A DNA stretch of 64,000 bases from Gyrodactylus bullatarudis (GCA_012064415.1 SSNU01000223.1:332198-396197); one strand, 5' to 3'; numbered from the stretch's first letter, positions 10,085 through 23,300 are shown. Notes: generated by a model not told the origin, from the letters alone. A program made the numbers and translations.

Positions 10085-10971
10085 AGGCATTCAATACAAG
10101 CAAGAAGAAAAACACCAATTTATTGAAGGCATAGAACATAGGATAGACGTAAAAAGAAATCCGTGTCACGCTGCTGTAATGGTAGACCAAGTAAAAGAGA
10201 AAATCTACTATTTAATTAGAACACAACATGGCAATCGTTTTTTTCGAAAATATCCAAATGTGATTACATAAGTTGATGATATACTGATAGCCAGCGAGAA
10301 CTGGAACGAGCATAAAGAACATGTTGATGAAGTATTAGAAATTTTAGCTGAAAACAAAGTAAAAATCAGCAAAGAAAAATGTGAAATGGGAAAAACAAAA
10401 ATAGAATTCCTTGGACACGTAATAAGTAAAAATGGTATAGAAACCAACTACGAAAAAATAGAGGCCGTAGTAAAATACCCTGAGCCCAAATAAAAAAAAG
10501 AGGTACAAAGGTTTCTCGGGATGTGTAAACGCCGCTTCTATAGAAACTAGACTACGAACAGCCATTGTACAATTTAAGGAAAAAAATGGAAAAATAACAT
10601 TGAATGAAACGCAAAAAGCAGCATTCAATGAATTCAAAACAAAACTTAAAGAAAACGTAGTATTAAAATACCCAGATCCAACATTACTATTGGAAATCTA
10701 TGCAGATGCATCCTACGAAGGGATAGGAGCCGTACTACAACAAAAGGACGGTAATGACATGAGACCAATAGCATTTTTCTCCAGATCATTAAAGCCTTGT
10801 GAGAAGAATAAACACATAAATACTCTGGAAATACTAGTCATGGAAGAGGCATGTAGGAAATTTGAGTATTTAATAAGATACAGAGCAATAAAATTAAAAA
10901 CTGATAACAAAACTCTAACGCAAAAGAATCCAGCATTATGTCTATCCATTTTGGTTAGATTGGGATTATAG
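10085..10971 (+). pseudogene. Internally deleted second copy of the gypsy relic (RT and RNase H)
   Basis: Plus-strand sequence reads KQEEKHQFIEGIEHRIDV, then jumps over about 300 nt relative to 915-1913 to VDDILIASENWNEHKEHV, then FLGHVISKNGIE, then RNase H (YADASYEGIGAVLQQ, IAFFSRSLKPCEKN). It ends at about 10930, before the DALSR block. It is the inverted counterpart of 113-1913 and differs by few bases over RNase H. It is non-functional. Confidence 0.88.
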
Positions 10972-11330
10972 AATGATGTATTTTTCAATATCGATTATTT
11001 TTGGTTCAAGTTTTGTTTCTGGAACTATTCTAGCATATCTCGTGATTATGATTTGTTTTTTTCGAAATAATAATAAATTTAGTTCTCTATCGAATGGTGT
11101 TAGTCTCTCAATGTAAAGAGTTGAAAAAACAGAGTTATTCTATCTTTGTTATTATTCTTCTCGGAGAATTTTTTGTTAGTGCATTGAAAAGAGGAGAAAA
11201 TTCCCTTTCGAATGATATATAATGAGAAAAACCAAGTTAAAGTATATTAATTTTGAGAAGGTTTAAAGAATGGCTTATTGGCTAATGACTCATTAGTAAT
11301 GAGTGCTCAAAGCTGATTAGTTGAAATTTT

Positions 11331-11584
11331 GAGGCAGAGAGGTATAAATCAAAACCTCCGTGAAAGATTTAATTTATCTCGAGTCAACATGTGTGAAATT
11401 GACTGCATCATTATATTTTCTAAAATATAGGATAATAATAATTGGTAATGAAATTGTAGATATTTTTAATTTATCTAATATTATTTATCATCAACGTGTT
11501 TTTTTACAACGATTAAAAAATTTTTTGGATCCAGGAAAAAATGAACTTAGTTTTATAATAAATTCTAAAAACCAAATTTATTAA
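11331..11584 (+). other. TATA-like motif followed by a 74-codon ORF of unknown nature
   Basis: GAGGCAGAGAGGTATAAAT at 11331-11349 is followed about 30 nt later by CTCGAGTCAACATGTGTG. The same arrangement occurs on the minus strand at 46025-46097, with matching sequence through GTGAAATTGACTG. Downstream, a frame ending at 11584 reads IIIIGNEIVDIFNLSNIIYH... and vaguely resembles the A-type exons of the repeat gene (14126 onwards). The resemblance is weak and the splice phase does not fit, so I do not add it to that gene. Confidence 0.3.
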
Positions 11585-12429
11585 GTGTTTTGAATAGATC
11601 AATCAGTGTTTAAATTTTGCGTAGGTTTTAAATCTTCACTTGATCTATAACCTGATTTTACAGTGAGTTGCATAGAAAACGCCTCGAGACAACTCTACCC
11701 AAAAAATAATCCTTTATTTATACCTCTCTGTACCAATTTCATTGACCAATAATATTTGAGTATCCTATCAAGCAATGAGATTGAAGCATGGTTTTTCCCT
11801 ATCCACATTTTCTGTTTCTACTCTCGTCCCCCAGTAGGATTACGTTTTAGAAAATATGATTCTATACTTTACATAGTTGAAAAGAGAATTTTCTTGGCTT
11901 TAGCAAGAAATAAAAATTAAGTTTCTAGCATCACGTATTAATGAAATAAAATAACTCTGTTATTATTAACTTCCTGATCAAGATATTAGCACCATTCAAT
12001 AGACAATGCTTTTTCAACTGGGTTGTGAAATTTTCATTAAGCCAGCATGAAAGAACTCACAGAAAATTAGTTTTTAAGTTTGGATCTGAAATAGAATTTA
12101 AAAATCTAATTCAAAATCAAATCACTCATGAATTTAGAATCGACTATAATTGCAGCTCATAAGTTTAACATTCCTACACTTTCACACAATACGTCATGTT
12201 CTCTACCCCTCCCTTAAACTGCTATTATATGTGAAAAAGGAAGAAATTTTTTCATCCCATTCCAATGACTTAGTCATTAGCAGGGCAACCCAAAATATGA
12301 CTAAAAAATTCAAAATATGACTAAAGAATATACCTTAGTCACGAAATATGCTTCAAAATATGACTTATATGACTAAAAAAAAGAATCATTTTCAAGTAGT
12401 ATAAATCTTTTTTTTAATTTGTATTCAAT

Positions 12430-12605
12430 TTTTTAATGGTATAAATTCAGATATTTCCATCATCAAAATTTCTATGTTTTTAAGGATTGCTTTTGTTATG
12501 GAAAAAGATCTTTCCACTTCAGAGTTTGTAGGTTGGCAACTGAATTGGACTAAGTTGAGCTTTTGACTGATCGATTATTTTACTCATACCATTCGAAAGC
12601 ACTAA
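12430..12605 (-). pseudogene. hAT transposase C-terminal dimerisation fragment
   Basis: The minus strand reads LSNGMSKIIDQSKAQLSPIQ and then, after a one-base shift, NSEVERSFSITKAILKN, the conserved hAT C-terminal block. The same protein segment occurs at 62139-62339 (LSNGMTKIKDQSKTQFSPIQ...TSEVERSFSITKK). It lies between the left arm of the Tigger element and its transposase, so a hAT piece was captured by or inserted into this element. Confidence 0.75.
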
Positions 12606-12771
12606 TGACTCATTAGTCATGACCTTTTTAAAAGTCCAAGACCCCCTTTTACCATGAATCCGTGTTTTTTGATATTTTTGTGATATTTTTTTCAATTCTG
12701 ACCTATAGAATTGTTCCAAGGTTTGTAAAACCCATTCGTTCTCAATATTCATAACTAAATTTACTAAACTC

Positions 12772-13545
12772 ATGCTCACACAAAAATCATTTGAAGAAAT
12801 CTTAGTAGAACAACTAGAAGAGGTCCTTGATGAACCCAAAAATTATATTGGATTTCAAGACTGGCAACGAATTACTTCTGATCTTGCTGATTTAATGATG
12901 ATCGACGGATATAAAGCTTTATATAGTACAATCCTCAAAATTTGCAAGAAAAATAATTTATCTTTCCGAAAACCTTCAGGAGAATGTAAAAGTGTTCCTG
13001 AAAATTTAGTTGAACAATTTTATTTCGAACTACAATTCAAATTGAGGAACTATGAAGATGACGAGGTTTATAATTTCGACGAAGCAGCTCTTTACATTTA
13101 TCCAACATCCAAAAAGATTTTAGCGAGAAAAAGTCAAAAGGCTCATGGTTTTAAGGAGCTTAAAGACAGAATCACCTTTGGTTTTTGTTCAAATGCAGTT
13201 GGAGATAAAAGACCATTATTAATAGTCAATAATGTTAAAAAACCGAGATGCTTTGATGAAACGATACTGAATTTCTCAATTACAAATCAACTAAGAAAGG
13301 TTGGATGACAGGAGCCCTATTCACATCAGGTCCTGTCGAATGGGACATAGAACTTCGAAAAAAAAAAGAAGAAAATCCTGTTATTTGTCGATAATGCCCC
13401 GAGTCACGCTCTAGAGCCAGGGACTCGTTTGAGAAATATCAAAGTAATGTAATTTTTTTATTTTTAGCTTGAATTCCTACCTCCCAACTGCACATCAGTT
13501 TGTCAACCTCTCGATGATGGTGTCATAAGATCTATATGTCATATT
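12772..13545 (+). pseudogene. Tigger/pogo-type DDE transposase, N-terminally truncated
   Basis: The first 178 codons (12772-13308) contain YNFDEAALYI (first catalytic aspartate), FGFCSNAVGDKRPLLIV and KPRCFDE, the signature of Tigger-type DDE_1 transposases. After a frameshift the sequence gives WMTGALFTSG; then, after another shift, LLFVDNAPSHAL (second aspartate) and LEFLPPNCTSVCQPLDDGVIRSI (third aspartate, in the usual QPLDQGVI context). The CENP-B-like helix-turn-helix half is missing. The shifts and truncation make it inactive. Confidence 0.85.
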
Positions 13546-14125
13546 TTGAAGCATATTTCAAGCTATATTTTTTCGTGACTAAGGTATATTCTTTGGTCAT
13601 ATTTTGAATTTTTTAGTCATATTTTGGGTTGCCCTGCTAATGACTAAGTCATTGGAATGGGATGAAAAAATTTCTTCCTTTTTCACATATAATAGCAGTT
13701 TAAGGGAGGGGTAGAGAACATGACGTAATGTGTGGAAGTGTAGGAATGTTAAACTTAATCATACTGGGGGACGAGAGTAGAAACAGAAAATGTGGATAGG
13801 GAAAAACCATGCTTCAATCTCATTGCTTGATAGGATACTCAAATATTATTGGTCAATGAAATTGGTACAGAGAGGTATAAATAAAGGATTATTTTTTGGG
13901 TAGAGTTGTCTCGAGGCGTTTTCTATGCAACTCACTGTACATAAGCAGGTGCCGTTACAACTCCCTAGCAAAGTCTTTATAAATGTTTACAGTTAGTGCC
14001 TATCAAGGTTCATTTGCCCTTTATTAATAGTTTTAACTATTATAATCGATAAAAACATTGCCAATTATACAATTAATAATATGTTAAGAAAATATAGTAT
14101 AATAACATTACAAAATTTTCAAAAG

Positions 14126-14347
14126 GAGTATTGGATCTAAAACGCAATGAAGATGCGCATATTTCTGATGAAGGAAATTTAATTATTCACAATGAAAAGT
14201 ATGATATCAGGCATATAAAAGCTGAACAAATAAACAAAGAGATTGTAATCTCAAATGTTAAACATAATAACAATTTAATGACTTTAAATCTAAAATATTT
14301 CGGGTTAGAAAAATGGTTATTAATGGCCCGTTTAGAAAATGCTATAA
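14126..14347 (+). CDS. Exon A1 of the A/B-repeat gene
   Basis: The acceptor CAAAAG ends at 14125 and the donor GTGAGT starts at 14348. The exon is 222 nt, phase 1 to phase 1, exactly the length of two later A exons. The product contains ISDEGNLIIHNEKYDI, EIVISNVKHN and LNLKYFGLEKWLLMARLENAI. This aligns without long gaps to exon A at 23915 (ISSCGELVIKGEVYDI ... DEWYLMEKLEIAI). The upstream exon, which must end in phase 1, was not identified. Confidence 0.65.
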
Positions 14348-17300
14348 GTGAGTCTGATTAAATAACTAATCAAGTGAACATGTTGTGTTTGCGATACATT
14401 ATTTACAAAACTAAAGATTCGAGGTCGATTGCAGTCATTGACGATATGAAAGTAGATTACAATGAAAATAAAATCAGATGTTATGAAAATTCAAAAGAAA
14501 TCGTTGCAATACCTACTGATGTATTATGTATAGAATTTGAAGTTGACTCTAGTTGTAAATTCGGGGATCCTAATTCATGCGATGAAAAATATTATGGCTC
14601 TGTTAGAGGAATTGAGGATTGTAGAAAAGTAGACACAAGTAAGTATTATTAAATTAGAGAGTAGCTATTTGTTGGAATATTTGTGTTGCAATAAAATGGT
14701 CTAAAATAGCAACTGAAAAAATCTCCTTGACAAAAAATTTTAATACGTCTAAAATGGTAAGCATTGCAAATCGATTAATATGGCAATCACGAACACCTTT
14801 AATTATTTTGAATAGTAATATAGTCGAACTTCATCTAAGATGTTACAATTGTGATTTAAGCTCATAAGGAAGATTAGAGAACCAGCAAATAATAAGTGAT
14901 GAAACGTTTATGAATGTAGTCCAGATTTATTTTTCTTCTCCCTATTTTATATTTGCTTCCGTCAACAATTCAATGCAAACACTAGAAAGGTTTTCCCCCT
15001 TTTTTGACTTGTTGCATACAAAAAACAAGTATGCTGGAAGTCAATGTTGTAGAAACGAACCATATTAAAACTAAAAAAAACAATGAAGGTAGAAAATAAG
15101 ATCTACTTGAACTTGACTTAGTTAAATTGAGAGAAAATTCAATTATTACTTCTAGAAAAATGTTCATTCCATAAATTTATTCAAAGTTAATTCTCGCAAA
15201 AGCATTTGATAAAATTGATGTGCTTTGAAGAAATTCTTCAGAACGCTTCTCCTTCAGGTTCATAGCCTCAAAACATTTTGAAATAGTGCTTCGAGAAACA
15301 GCTTTTCAGCAGCTATTTGAAATGAAATGAAAATTTTATTGAACAATACATATGTTCTCATTTACAATTATCATTTTCAAATAGAAATATTATTAGGAAA
15401 TAATATTTGTACAAAAATAAAATTTAATTATAATTCTATGTTTATAAAAGAGATAAATGAATCTTCGTTGTGAGACTTGATTAATTATAAATTTCAAAGA
15501 GTTGATGCATTCAAACTAGTATTATAATATTAGTAATTTACGATCTAACATTATATCTCATGAAATAGTCTAGTATTTTGTTACCCTTCGGTCATTTTCA
15601 TTATTATTCATTTTAATCTATTATCATTCATTTATTTTTATCTTCACTTATATTTCTTCTCTCCCTGAAATCATCAAATAATACAAGTTTCTCTTAAGAC
15701 CCCCTTTTCAAGTCTTCTCCTATTGAGTCAAATACATAAGAGTAAAGAATATTTTTGCATCTAAAAACCAAAAATGGATGACAAGAAGAACTTCTACGAT
15801 CTCATTAGAGAACAAGCATCTAAATTTTCTGATGAAAGCTATACTGATATGATCAACAAGATTAAAAACCCTGAAAACTATGATACGAAATCAGGGCACA
15901 TATCAAAAATTAAATTATCCAAGGGTATCAAGATTATCAATAACCATGAATGGATTTATTCGAAAATTGAAGGCGACAACGAGAGATTATTTGCACAATA
16001 TTCAAACCTTTTTGAAATCATTAAAGATGCTCATGAGTTTGTTGTTCATGCTGGTGAAAGACAAACTAAGATTCAAATTGATAGATACTACGTTTGTCTT
16101 TCAGTCGGGGATACAGTGCTCGTGCCTATTCCAGAAATTGATCGATCAAAGACAGATTATAAAAATCTATAATTTAATAAGATTCAGCATTATGAGGGGG
16201 ATATAAATTGAAATCTTTATTTTGATTTAAACTATTCTTTTTAGCAATACATTCAGAGGTAGCTATTGTTTGCTGAAGGATAGTTTTATCTCTATCGGTT
16301 CTTATTTTGAGCTTTTGGAATGAGTTTTTGTTTTGAATAAAAAAGTTTCTATGAGTTTTTGAGTTAGTAAGTATTTTTATTGGTCTGCATTTACCTGGAA
16401 TTTGTTTGACAATTCGAGTTATTCTTATGATATTCTCAATTTTTTTTTCCAGCAACGGAAAGTATTGAGAAGCCTTTCCACGACTTCATAAATCCCTTCT
16501 TCGGTTTCCGTAATTTGGAAGCGTTCCTCTTCCAATTGGCGGTGATAACCTGTTTTCCACGATCTGCCAATACCTACAACAATCGGCTGTATTACTGGGG
16601 TTGAATTTGGGGGAAAAATTGAGATTAGGGTAATCACCATTGTTCTCATTGATCAATCTGTCATGCAATTCATCTAGAAGTTTCTTCATTATACCAGTCG
16701 TCATCCATGCATTTTCTGAAGATTGATACTGTAAAGGAAGATCTAGAATATAGAAAATTTGTAAAAAATATTATTTTATCATCTTACCTTGATTTCGTGT
16801 TAACCATCTAGGATTGCGACTCTTATCAATGATGATTAGCTTATTTTTATCTCCAACTGCATTCACCATCAAAACCGCTCTGTAACGTGTTCGATCCAGT
16901 CTCACGGATTTTTCAGTTGATCCTGAAGATTCAAATTGAAGGAAATCTTACCAATTCTTTGAAGGCTTTTTTCAGGAGCTTCTTTCAGTACCCATGATAT
17001 TTCATCCGTGTTTAAGATATTTTCTTCCTCATAAAAAATATAATGTTTGGCAGATTCTCATAAAACTCATTATTGTCAGAAAAAAATCAAGAATTTCTGT
17101 ACTACAGAGCTAAAAAATTAAGTTAAGAAATCTTACTTTTTTAAACTTCAATTTTGCTCTCTTCATAACAAGCCTGCAATACGACGATGAGCATTTAAAA
17201 CCAACTAGGTTTATATGTTGAGCTAATTTCCGGGTAATTGTACGAGAAAAGCAGTTCCCAAAATTGAGAACAACGATGAGGCAATTCTGGAATTTTTTGA

Positions 17301-20300
17301 AATTTGCATGTGATTTTTAAAGGAGAGGCGACAAAGAAAATTTTATTTTGAAAAAAATTGAAGAGAGAACTCATAATGGGTTATCATTAAAAGATTTAAA
17401 TAAATTTATGGAATGAAAATCTTTCCAGAAGTAATAATCTGATTCGGTCCAACTTTAATCTGTTTTAAGCTTTTAAGTCAACCTCCTTCCCAATATACGA
17501 TACCATTCTGATCAGAATTTAATTCTCTATCGATTGATCTAAAAATCTCAACTTTTTGGAATTTTTAGACAAAATTTTATAACAGAACTCTAAAAGACCT
17601 ACTTCAAAGTAAAAGGAAAAGTCATTTATTTATTGAAAAACTGTGAGTATACACTCCAAAAATACGGTTCTCGCCGTATTTTCAGGATAAAATAATGGTA
17701 AAATCTAAGTTTTACAATTATGGAATCTCAATTATTTTTTCTGTCGTGTCATACTCTGCTTTTTTTTCCTTTTTCAAATGCACTAAATTTATTTTTTCTA
17801 TCTTCACTATTAACTGAGATATAATATCTCTGAAACCTTGAGTCGTTTCGAAAAACAAATAGCACCATTCGAAAGGGCATCAGATTTTACGTATACCTGC
17901 GATGTTTCAGTAAAAAATATCTCGATAACCAATATACTTTAAAATGATTACGAATCAGGTCTTTCAGCTGAGCGAATGATATCATATTGAAAAAGAGGGA
18001 AGTCCAAGATTTTCACAAGAATGAGCTCTATTTCGGACATACTCATCAGCTTGTTACATGTCATATATAAAGTTTTCTGCTCTATTACATATTTTTCATT
18101 GGTCCTCTTTTAGAATACATAATTTGTACATAGGATATATCAGTTTTTGATTATCAAGTCTAACTCTAATTAACATTTGTAAATGAGGGAGTAGGCTAAT
18201 GATATAATTATAGGCTACAGATAATTAAAATCGAGTTTTAAAGTTAATAATTGGGTGTAATAAAATTATTGGGATGAGGAAAAATAGTTTGTAATCTGTG
18301 GGGTTGAAGTACTGCTCGTTGGTTGGGAGCTTGTAGGGGGGAGAGTTGGATTTACTGTTCTCTGAATCCTAGTAGGCCATGGAAGTTTGAGCAAATTGGC
18401 CACGTTTTTTTGGATGCACAGACTTGGTTTCTCTTTGAGAATGAAGAAAGCTTCGGCGGCTTTGAGCATGTGAAGGTTTTTCCCGGTTTGTTTGTAGATT
18501 ATTGAGAAGTTTTCGGGGGATACTTCCTTCTTGCAAGTTGCCATATGAAGTCTGACAGCTGTCTTCTTACTGTACAGATGTTCATCGACTCTTTCTTCTA
18601 AGCGACGTATCGTGTGTCCAATGTATTCAGCTTTGCAAGGACATTGGAACTTGTAGACGACGTGGGACTCTTTCAGATAACTTAGCCTGTCTTTAGAAAG
18701 ATTATTAAAAAGTTTTTTAGTTTTGAAGACTACCTTGAGTTTCACATCAGGATAAGCTTCTTTAAGGACTTCCGTTGCCTTTTTTCTGTATGTTACTGCT
18801 AACATATCCCCTTTGATTCTTCTTTATATATGACATGTAACAAGCTGATGAGTATGTCCGAAATAGAGCTCATTCTTGTGAAAATCTTGGACTTCCCTCT
18901 TTTTCAATATACTTTGTCGAAATAAGTCAGAAATCGAGATTAAAATCGGTAATCAAAAAATCGAATGCGAAATCATATCTAACTAAAAAAGACAGAGATG
19001 TATATCCCTCCCCTTCTCTCCTCACTTACATAAGAGAAAGTCAAAGGTTAAGAAAAACATACAAATGTGTGAATAAACAATCAAAATGTCTTACATCGTT
19101 CATATCTGTCCATCACATTCAATGTAAGAGCAAAAGTACCTACCCCTCCTTTTATTCCCTCAGTCTAACTAGTGAAGCCTTTCGATTCTATTGCAGATGG
19201 CGTGATATTTCACAATTCTCTTTACTTTGTAGTGTACACACAATGTGTTTCAAACATATCAATCTCAAAAAGTCTTTCTCATTCTCAATTATAAGTCCTC
19301 GAAAAAAGGGTGGCAAGAGAAATCTTCACAGAGTATCTTTTTGATTGGAATGCTGAACTCATGATATGTTTGAAACACATTGTGTGTACACTACAAAGTA
19401 AAGAGAATTGTGAAATATCACGCCATCTGCAATAGAATCGAAAGGCTTCACTAGTTAGACTGAGGGAATAAAAGGAGGGGTAGGTACTTTTGCTCTTACA
19501 TTGAATGTGATGGACAGATATGAACGATGTAAGACATTTTGATTGTTTATTCACACATTTGTATGTTTTTCTTAACCTTTGACTTTCTCTTATGTAAGTG
19601 AGGAGAGAAGGGGAGGGATATACATCTCTGTCTTTTTTAGTTAGATATGATTTCGCATTCGATTTTTTGATTACCGATTTTAATCTCGATTTCTGACTTA
19701 TTTCGACAAAGTATATTGGTTATCGAGATATCTTTTACTGAAACATCACAGGTATACGTAAAATCTGATGCCCTTTCGAATTGGATTCAGCGTAAAATTC
19801 TGTGTCTGTGTGTAAAATTTCATGCTTCTATTACATAAATAGTTGCCATAAAATTAATTTGAAATCAGTTTCAATTTTCGAATCATCGAGGTTAATAATC
19901 AAAAGTCATTTTTCATTTTCCCAATTTCTCTCCCACACACACACTCACATAATGTGTCATCCTTTTTTGGATGTTTGTACAATGTGTACATGAGAGGGGG
20001 GGGGTAAAACATGTCAATCAGAGTTATCATGAATCTCTTCTCCTTAGTGTGAAGATTACAATCCCCTACCCAATGCGTTTTGTTATTTCATTGATGTATC
20101 CCACTATCTCTTTACTTATGAATCCTGTCTATACATTTTAGGGACATTAGAGTGATAGATAGATACACAATGGCATGGCTATGAATAGTGTTGAGGATTT
20201 ATAACAATTCAATTTTTAATAGTTATTTTATTCAAAATCATAAACAGTCGAATTAAGAATAGGGTTTCTCTGAACAATCTTTAGTTTCTCCAGTATTTCT

Positions 20301-23300
20301 CTTGATCCATTGAGATTTCTTACAGCAAAATGGTTCTTCACCGTTGGTTGCTTATCCGAATTTCTAACATCTAGGTGTGAGAAGACAATCTCCATCAAGT
20401 TAGAGTTCACATGGATATAGTAATTACCAGTGACCACACTTTAAGGTTAATTGTCTAAAAGCATGAAATTTTACACACAGACACAGAATTTTACGCTGAA
20501 TCCAATGGTACTCAAATTAAGTATACATGATATTTAATTTAGCTGGTTCTGCTAGAGCCTTTTTCTGACATGATAGAAAGATGATTTAAACTGAATAAAA
20601 ATCAGCACTAAATATTAAGACCATCTACAAAATTTCATTGCTATATTGTAAAATTTAGGAATCTAATAGTAGAAACAATTTTGGAGCTCTAGGAATTTTT
20701 AGGAAGAATAATGCTTCATTCTGATCGGTCTAGCATTACTCGAATAATAATGGTCCAAATGTGATGAAATTTGGAGAAGAAATGGTATATATAGTGGTCG
20801 ACAAAATGAATTTATTCACTTAAAATTGCTTCTAGCTTATTTATAAAAAATACCTTCAAGATGTAAAATATACCATTAAAAAGGAATTTTCTTACTCTTC
20901 TAGTTATGATTACTCCCAAACTTATTGGTTCAGTGATATCCTCAAAAATACAAACTTACGATTTTTCATTGAATTAGCAAACGACAAAACATATTTGTTC
21001 ACTTTTATTTTGTAAAATCTCCTTTTCCTTCTACTACTCTTAAACATCTTTTTGACATAGAGCAATATAAATTAGCTAAAGTCTCTTCGGGAATTAATCT
21101 CCACTCTTCCTCAATCTTCTTGATGAGTTCCTGCCTGTTTGAAAATACTCTTCCCTGAGAGTAAACTTTTTGCGATGAAATTCCTCACAAATTCTCAATA
21201 GGGTTCAGGTCAGGGCTTTGAGCAGGTCATGGCAATATGGATATTCCATTCTATTGAAACCATGTTTTTGTTAATATAGAACGATGACACGGTGCATTCT
21301 CTTGTTGAAAAATTATTTGGGATTTTTCCATTTCTTCTTTAAACGGTAACAATTGATCTCCTAAAAGTTGTTGGTATGTTTTCGAATTAGGTCTTTCTTC
21401 TATGAAAACAAGGTTACTAGTTCCTTCTTTTGTGATGTACCCCCATTCCATGACTCTGCCTCAACCAAATCCTCGCTTTATCTTGGTAGGTTTGGGAGGA
21501 GATTTGTCTATCCAACAAAACGATAGTCCATCAGGCACATCCAAATTCAACTTTTTTTCGTCCAAGAATATTGTTTCACTCCAATCGTAGTTTTGAACAA
21601 TTTTTTCATAAGCCCAGCAATACCTTATCTCTTTATCCGTGGTACTCAGATTAGGGACTATTTTAGGTTTACCCCAATAGATGTTAGGATTATTTTTTAT
21701 GCAGCGTTGAACAGTTCTGACAGAGGTATTCAGATTCAATTCAGCTTTAATTTTGGAAGCTGTCGTCTTCTTCCGAATAGCTAAATAAGAAATTTTTTTC
21801 ATGAGACAATTAGGTATTGCTCTCTTTCGGCAGCATTTTGTCGATTTTTTCTCTTGTTTTTTTTGGAAAAAAAAAAAATTTATCGTCCCGCATGCATATT
21901 CAACAGTTTTTGCAATTTTTCGATTGCTCAGACCTTCATTTTTATGTTTATTGACAACATTTTTGTTATAATCAGTGAGTCTTGAATATTTCGGTTTCTT
22001 AGCAGTCATCCTGTAGATTCTAGAAAAGTTCGAATTTTATAATGAATACCTACCAGTTTATCTGACAAATATTCTGTAAAAAATCTATAAAATCAAGTTA
22101 TAAACTATAGTTTAAAATTGAACAAATATGTTTTGTCGTTTGCTAATTCAATGAAAAATCGTAAGTTTGTATTTTTGAGGATATCACTGAACCAATAAGT
22201 TTGGGAGTAATCATAACTAGAAGAGTAAGAAAATTCCTTTTTAATGGTATATTTTACATCTTGAAGGTATTTTTTATAAATAAGCTAGAAGCAATTTTAA
22301 TTGAATAAATTCATTTTGTCGACCATTATATATGTTGTGTACCAAGTTGGAAGAATGTACAAAGTTGGATTAATCCATTGTTGATTGACGGCTGAAAATC
22401 CTAAACCTAAATAAAAATATATTTTATTATTGAATTAGGCGTATATCTCTTCATTATTTCATAGTAATAGAAATTAAATTAAATTTTATTTGAAGAAAAT
22501 ATGAAAACGAATTCATCTCGGATCAGAAAAACAACTTACAAACTGTACTTATTACAACTTTCTATGATATCAAAAATAGAATATATTTAACATTATTTAG
22601 ATCTAGATATTTGGTAATAAGTATAACTGAAGATTTATTCATACATGTATAATAGGGTGATAAAAAATTTTAACCATTAAAAACACATTAAATCCCACTT
22701 TACCTAAAATCATAAAAAATTACCTAATTTCATAAGGACTTTCTTTCAACTTGTGAAAAAAGAGTCAATCTTTACTATTAACACTATTTTCATTCAAAAT
22801 GTTGCGAAAAATATTCAAAAATCTCGATTTTGTCCTTTCTTTCAGATTTTCATTAACCCCATCCATTTTTTCATTATATCATTTTAAATAATAATTTGAG
22901 ACCACTTTTTATGATATTATTTTTCGCTGGGTACAAATCGTAATTTCATTCGCTTAAGGAATTTTCAATCTATATATTTTCTTTTAAGAATATCTTGAAA
23001 TTCCTGATATAAGAGAAGTTGAATTCGGAAATTCAAGTTATCTCATTTATAAAAATCACTTTTTTGATTTTTCAAACTCTAAACAAATAAACGCAGAAAT
23101 ATTCATTGAAATAAAAGGGGCATTTAGGGATGACGAGTCCAAAAGATATGATCTGAAAATACACATCGTAGAGGAAGAGAAAGAAGAAAGGGAAATTTTA
23201 AGTCATCAAAGTAAGTGGAAAAATCCAATTCACATCTTAGAACTGAATATAACTGTAATCATTAGTCCTTACAAAATCAATAATAAATGTTGAGAATTCG

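Larger units (their letters stand above)
11661..13937. mobile_element. pogo/Tigger DNA transposon with long inverted repeats, TA target site
   Basis: The ends are CAGTGAGTTGCATAG at 11661 and its reverse complement ending at 13937, each abutted by TA (11659-11660, 13938-13939), as in the Tc1/mariner/pogo group. The inverted arms match over 11661-11835 with 13759-13937 and over 12155-12372 with 13555-13758; the left arm carries about 320 bp that the right arm lacks. The interior encodes a Tigger-type transposase and also a hAT transposase fragment in the opposite direction. Each arm holds a copy of the GGTACAGAGAGGTATAAAT motif. Confidence 0.85.
17941..18904 (-). mobile_element. Truncated Penelope-like element with inverted terminal repeats
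   Basis: The insertion is framed by an 11-bp target duplication CAATATACTTT (17930-17940 and 18905-18915). Inside, 17985-18065 and 18826-18905 are inverted copies of one PLE terminal repeat, each with a hammerhead ribozyme motif. Between them lies the GIY-YIG end of the PLE gene on the minus strand. The reverse transcriptase is gone. Confidence 0.85.
17864..20509. mobile_element. Foldback element with ~430-bp arms, hosting two later insertions
   Basis: Arms starting ACCATTCGAAAGGGCATCAG at 17864 and ending with the reverse complement at 19780 plus 20506-20509 pair along their length: 17864-17940 with 19716-19780, and 18905-19260 with 19363-19718, leaving a 102-bp centre. The left arm is split by a PLE (17941-18904) and the right end by a MITE (19781-20505). 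The arms encode the same spurious peptide from both strands. A related smaller foldback lies at 58430-58920. Confidence 0.85.

Noticed and set aside
11360..11584. Adding the 11.4-kb ORF as a 5' exon of the A/B-repeat gene
   Set aside because: It is somewhat similar in length and composition to A exons, but no phase-1 acceptor gives an open frame and it ends in a stop without a donor.
12519..12839. Minus-strand 106-codon ORF as a single protein
   Set aside because: Only the part below about 12605 matches hAT transposases; the rest is antisense to the Tigger transposase start.
19069..19554. Two ORFs on opposite strands (19069-19344 and 19285-19554) encoding the same peptide
   Set aside because: They are the two arms of a foldback element; identical translation is a consequence of the inverted repeat, and there is no sign of coding constraint.
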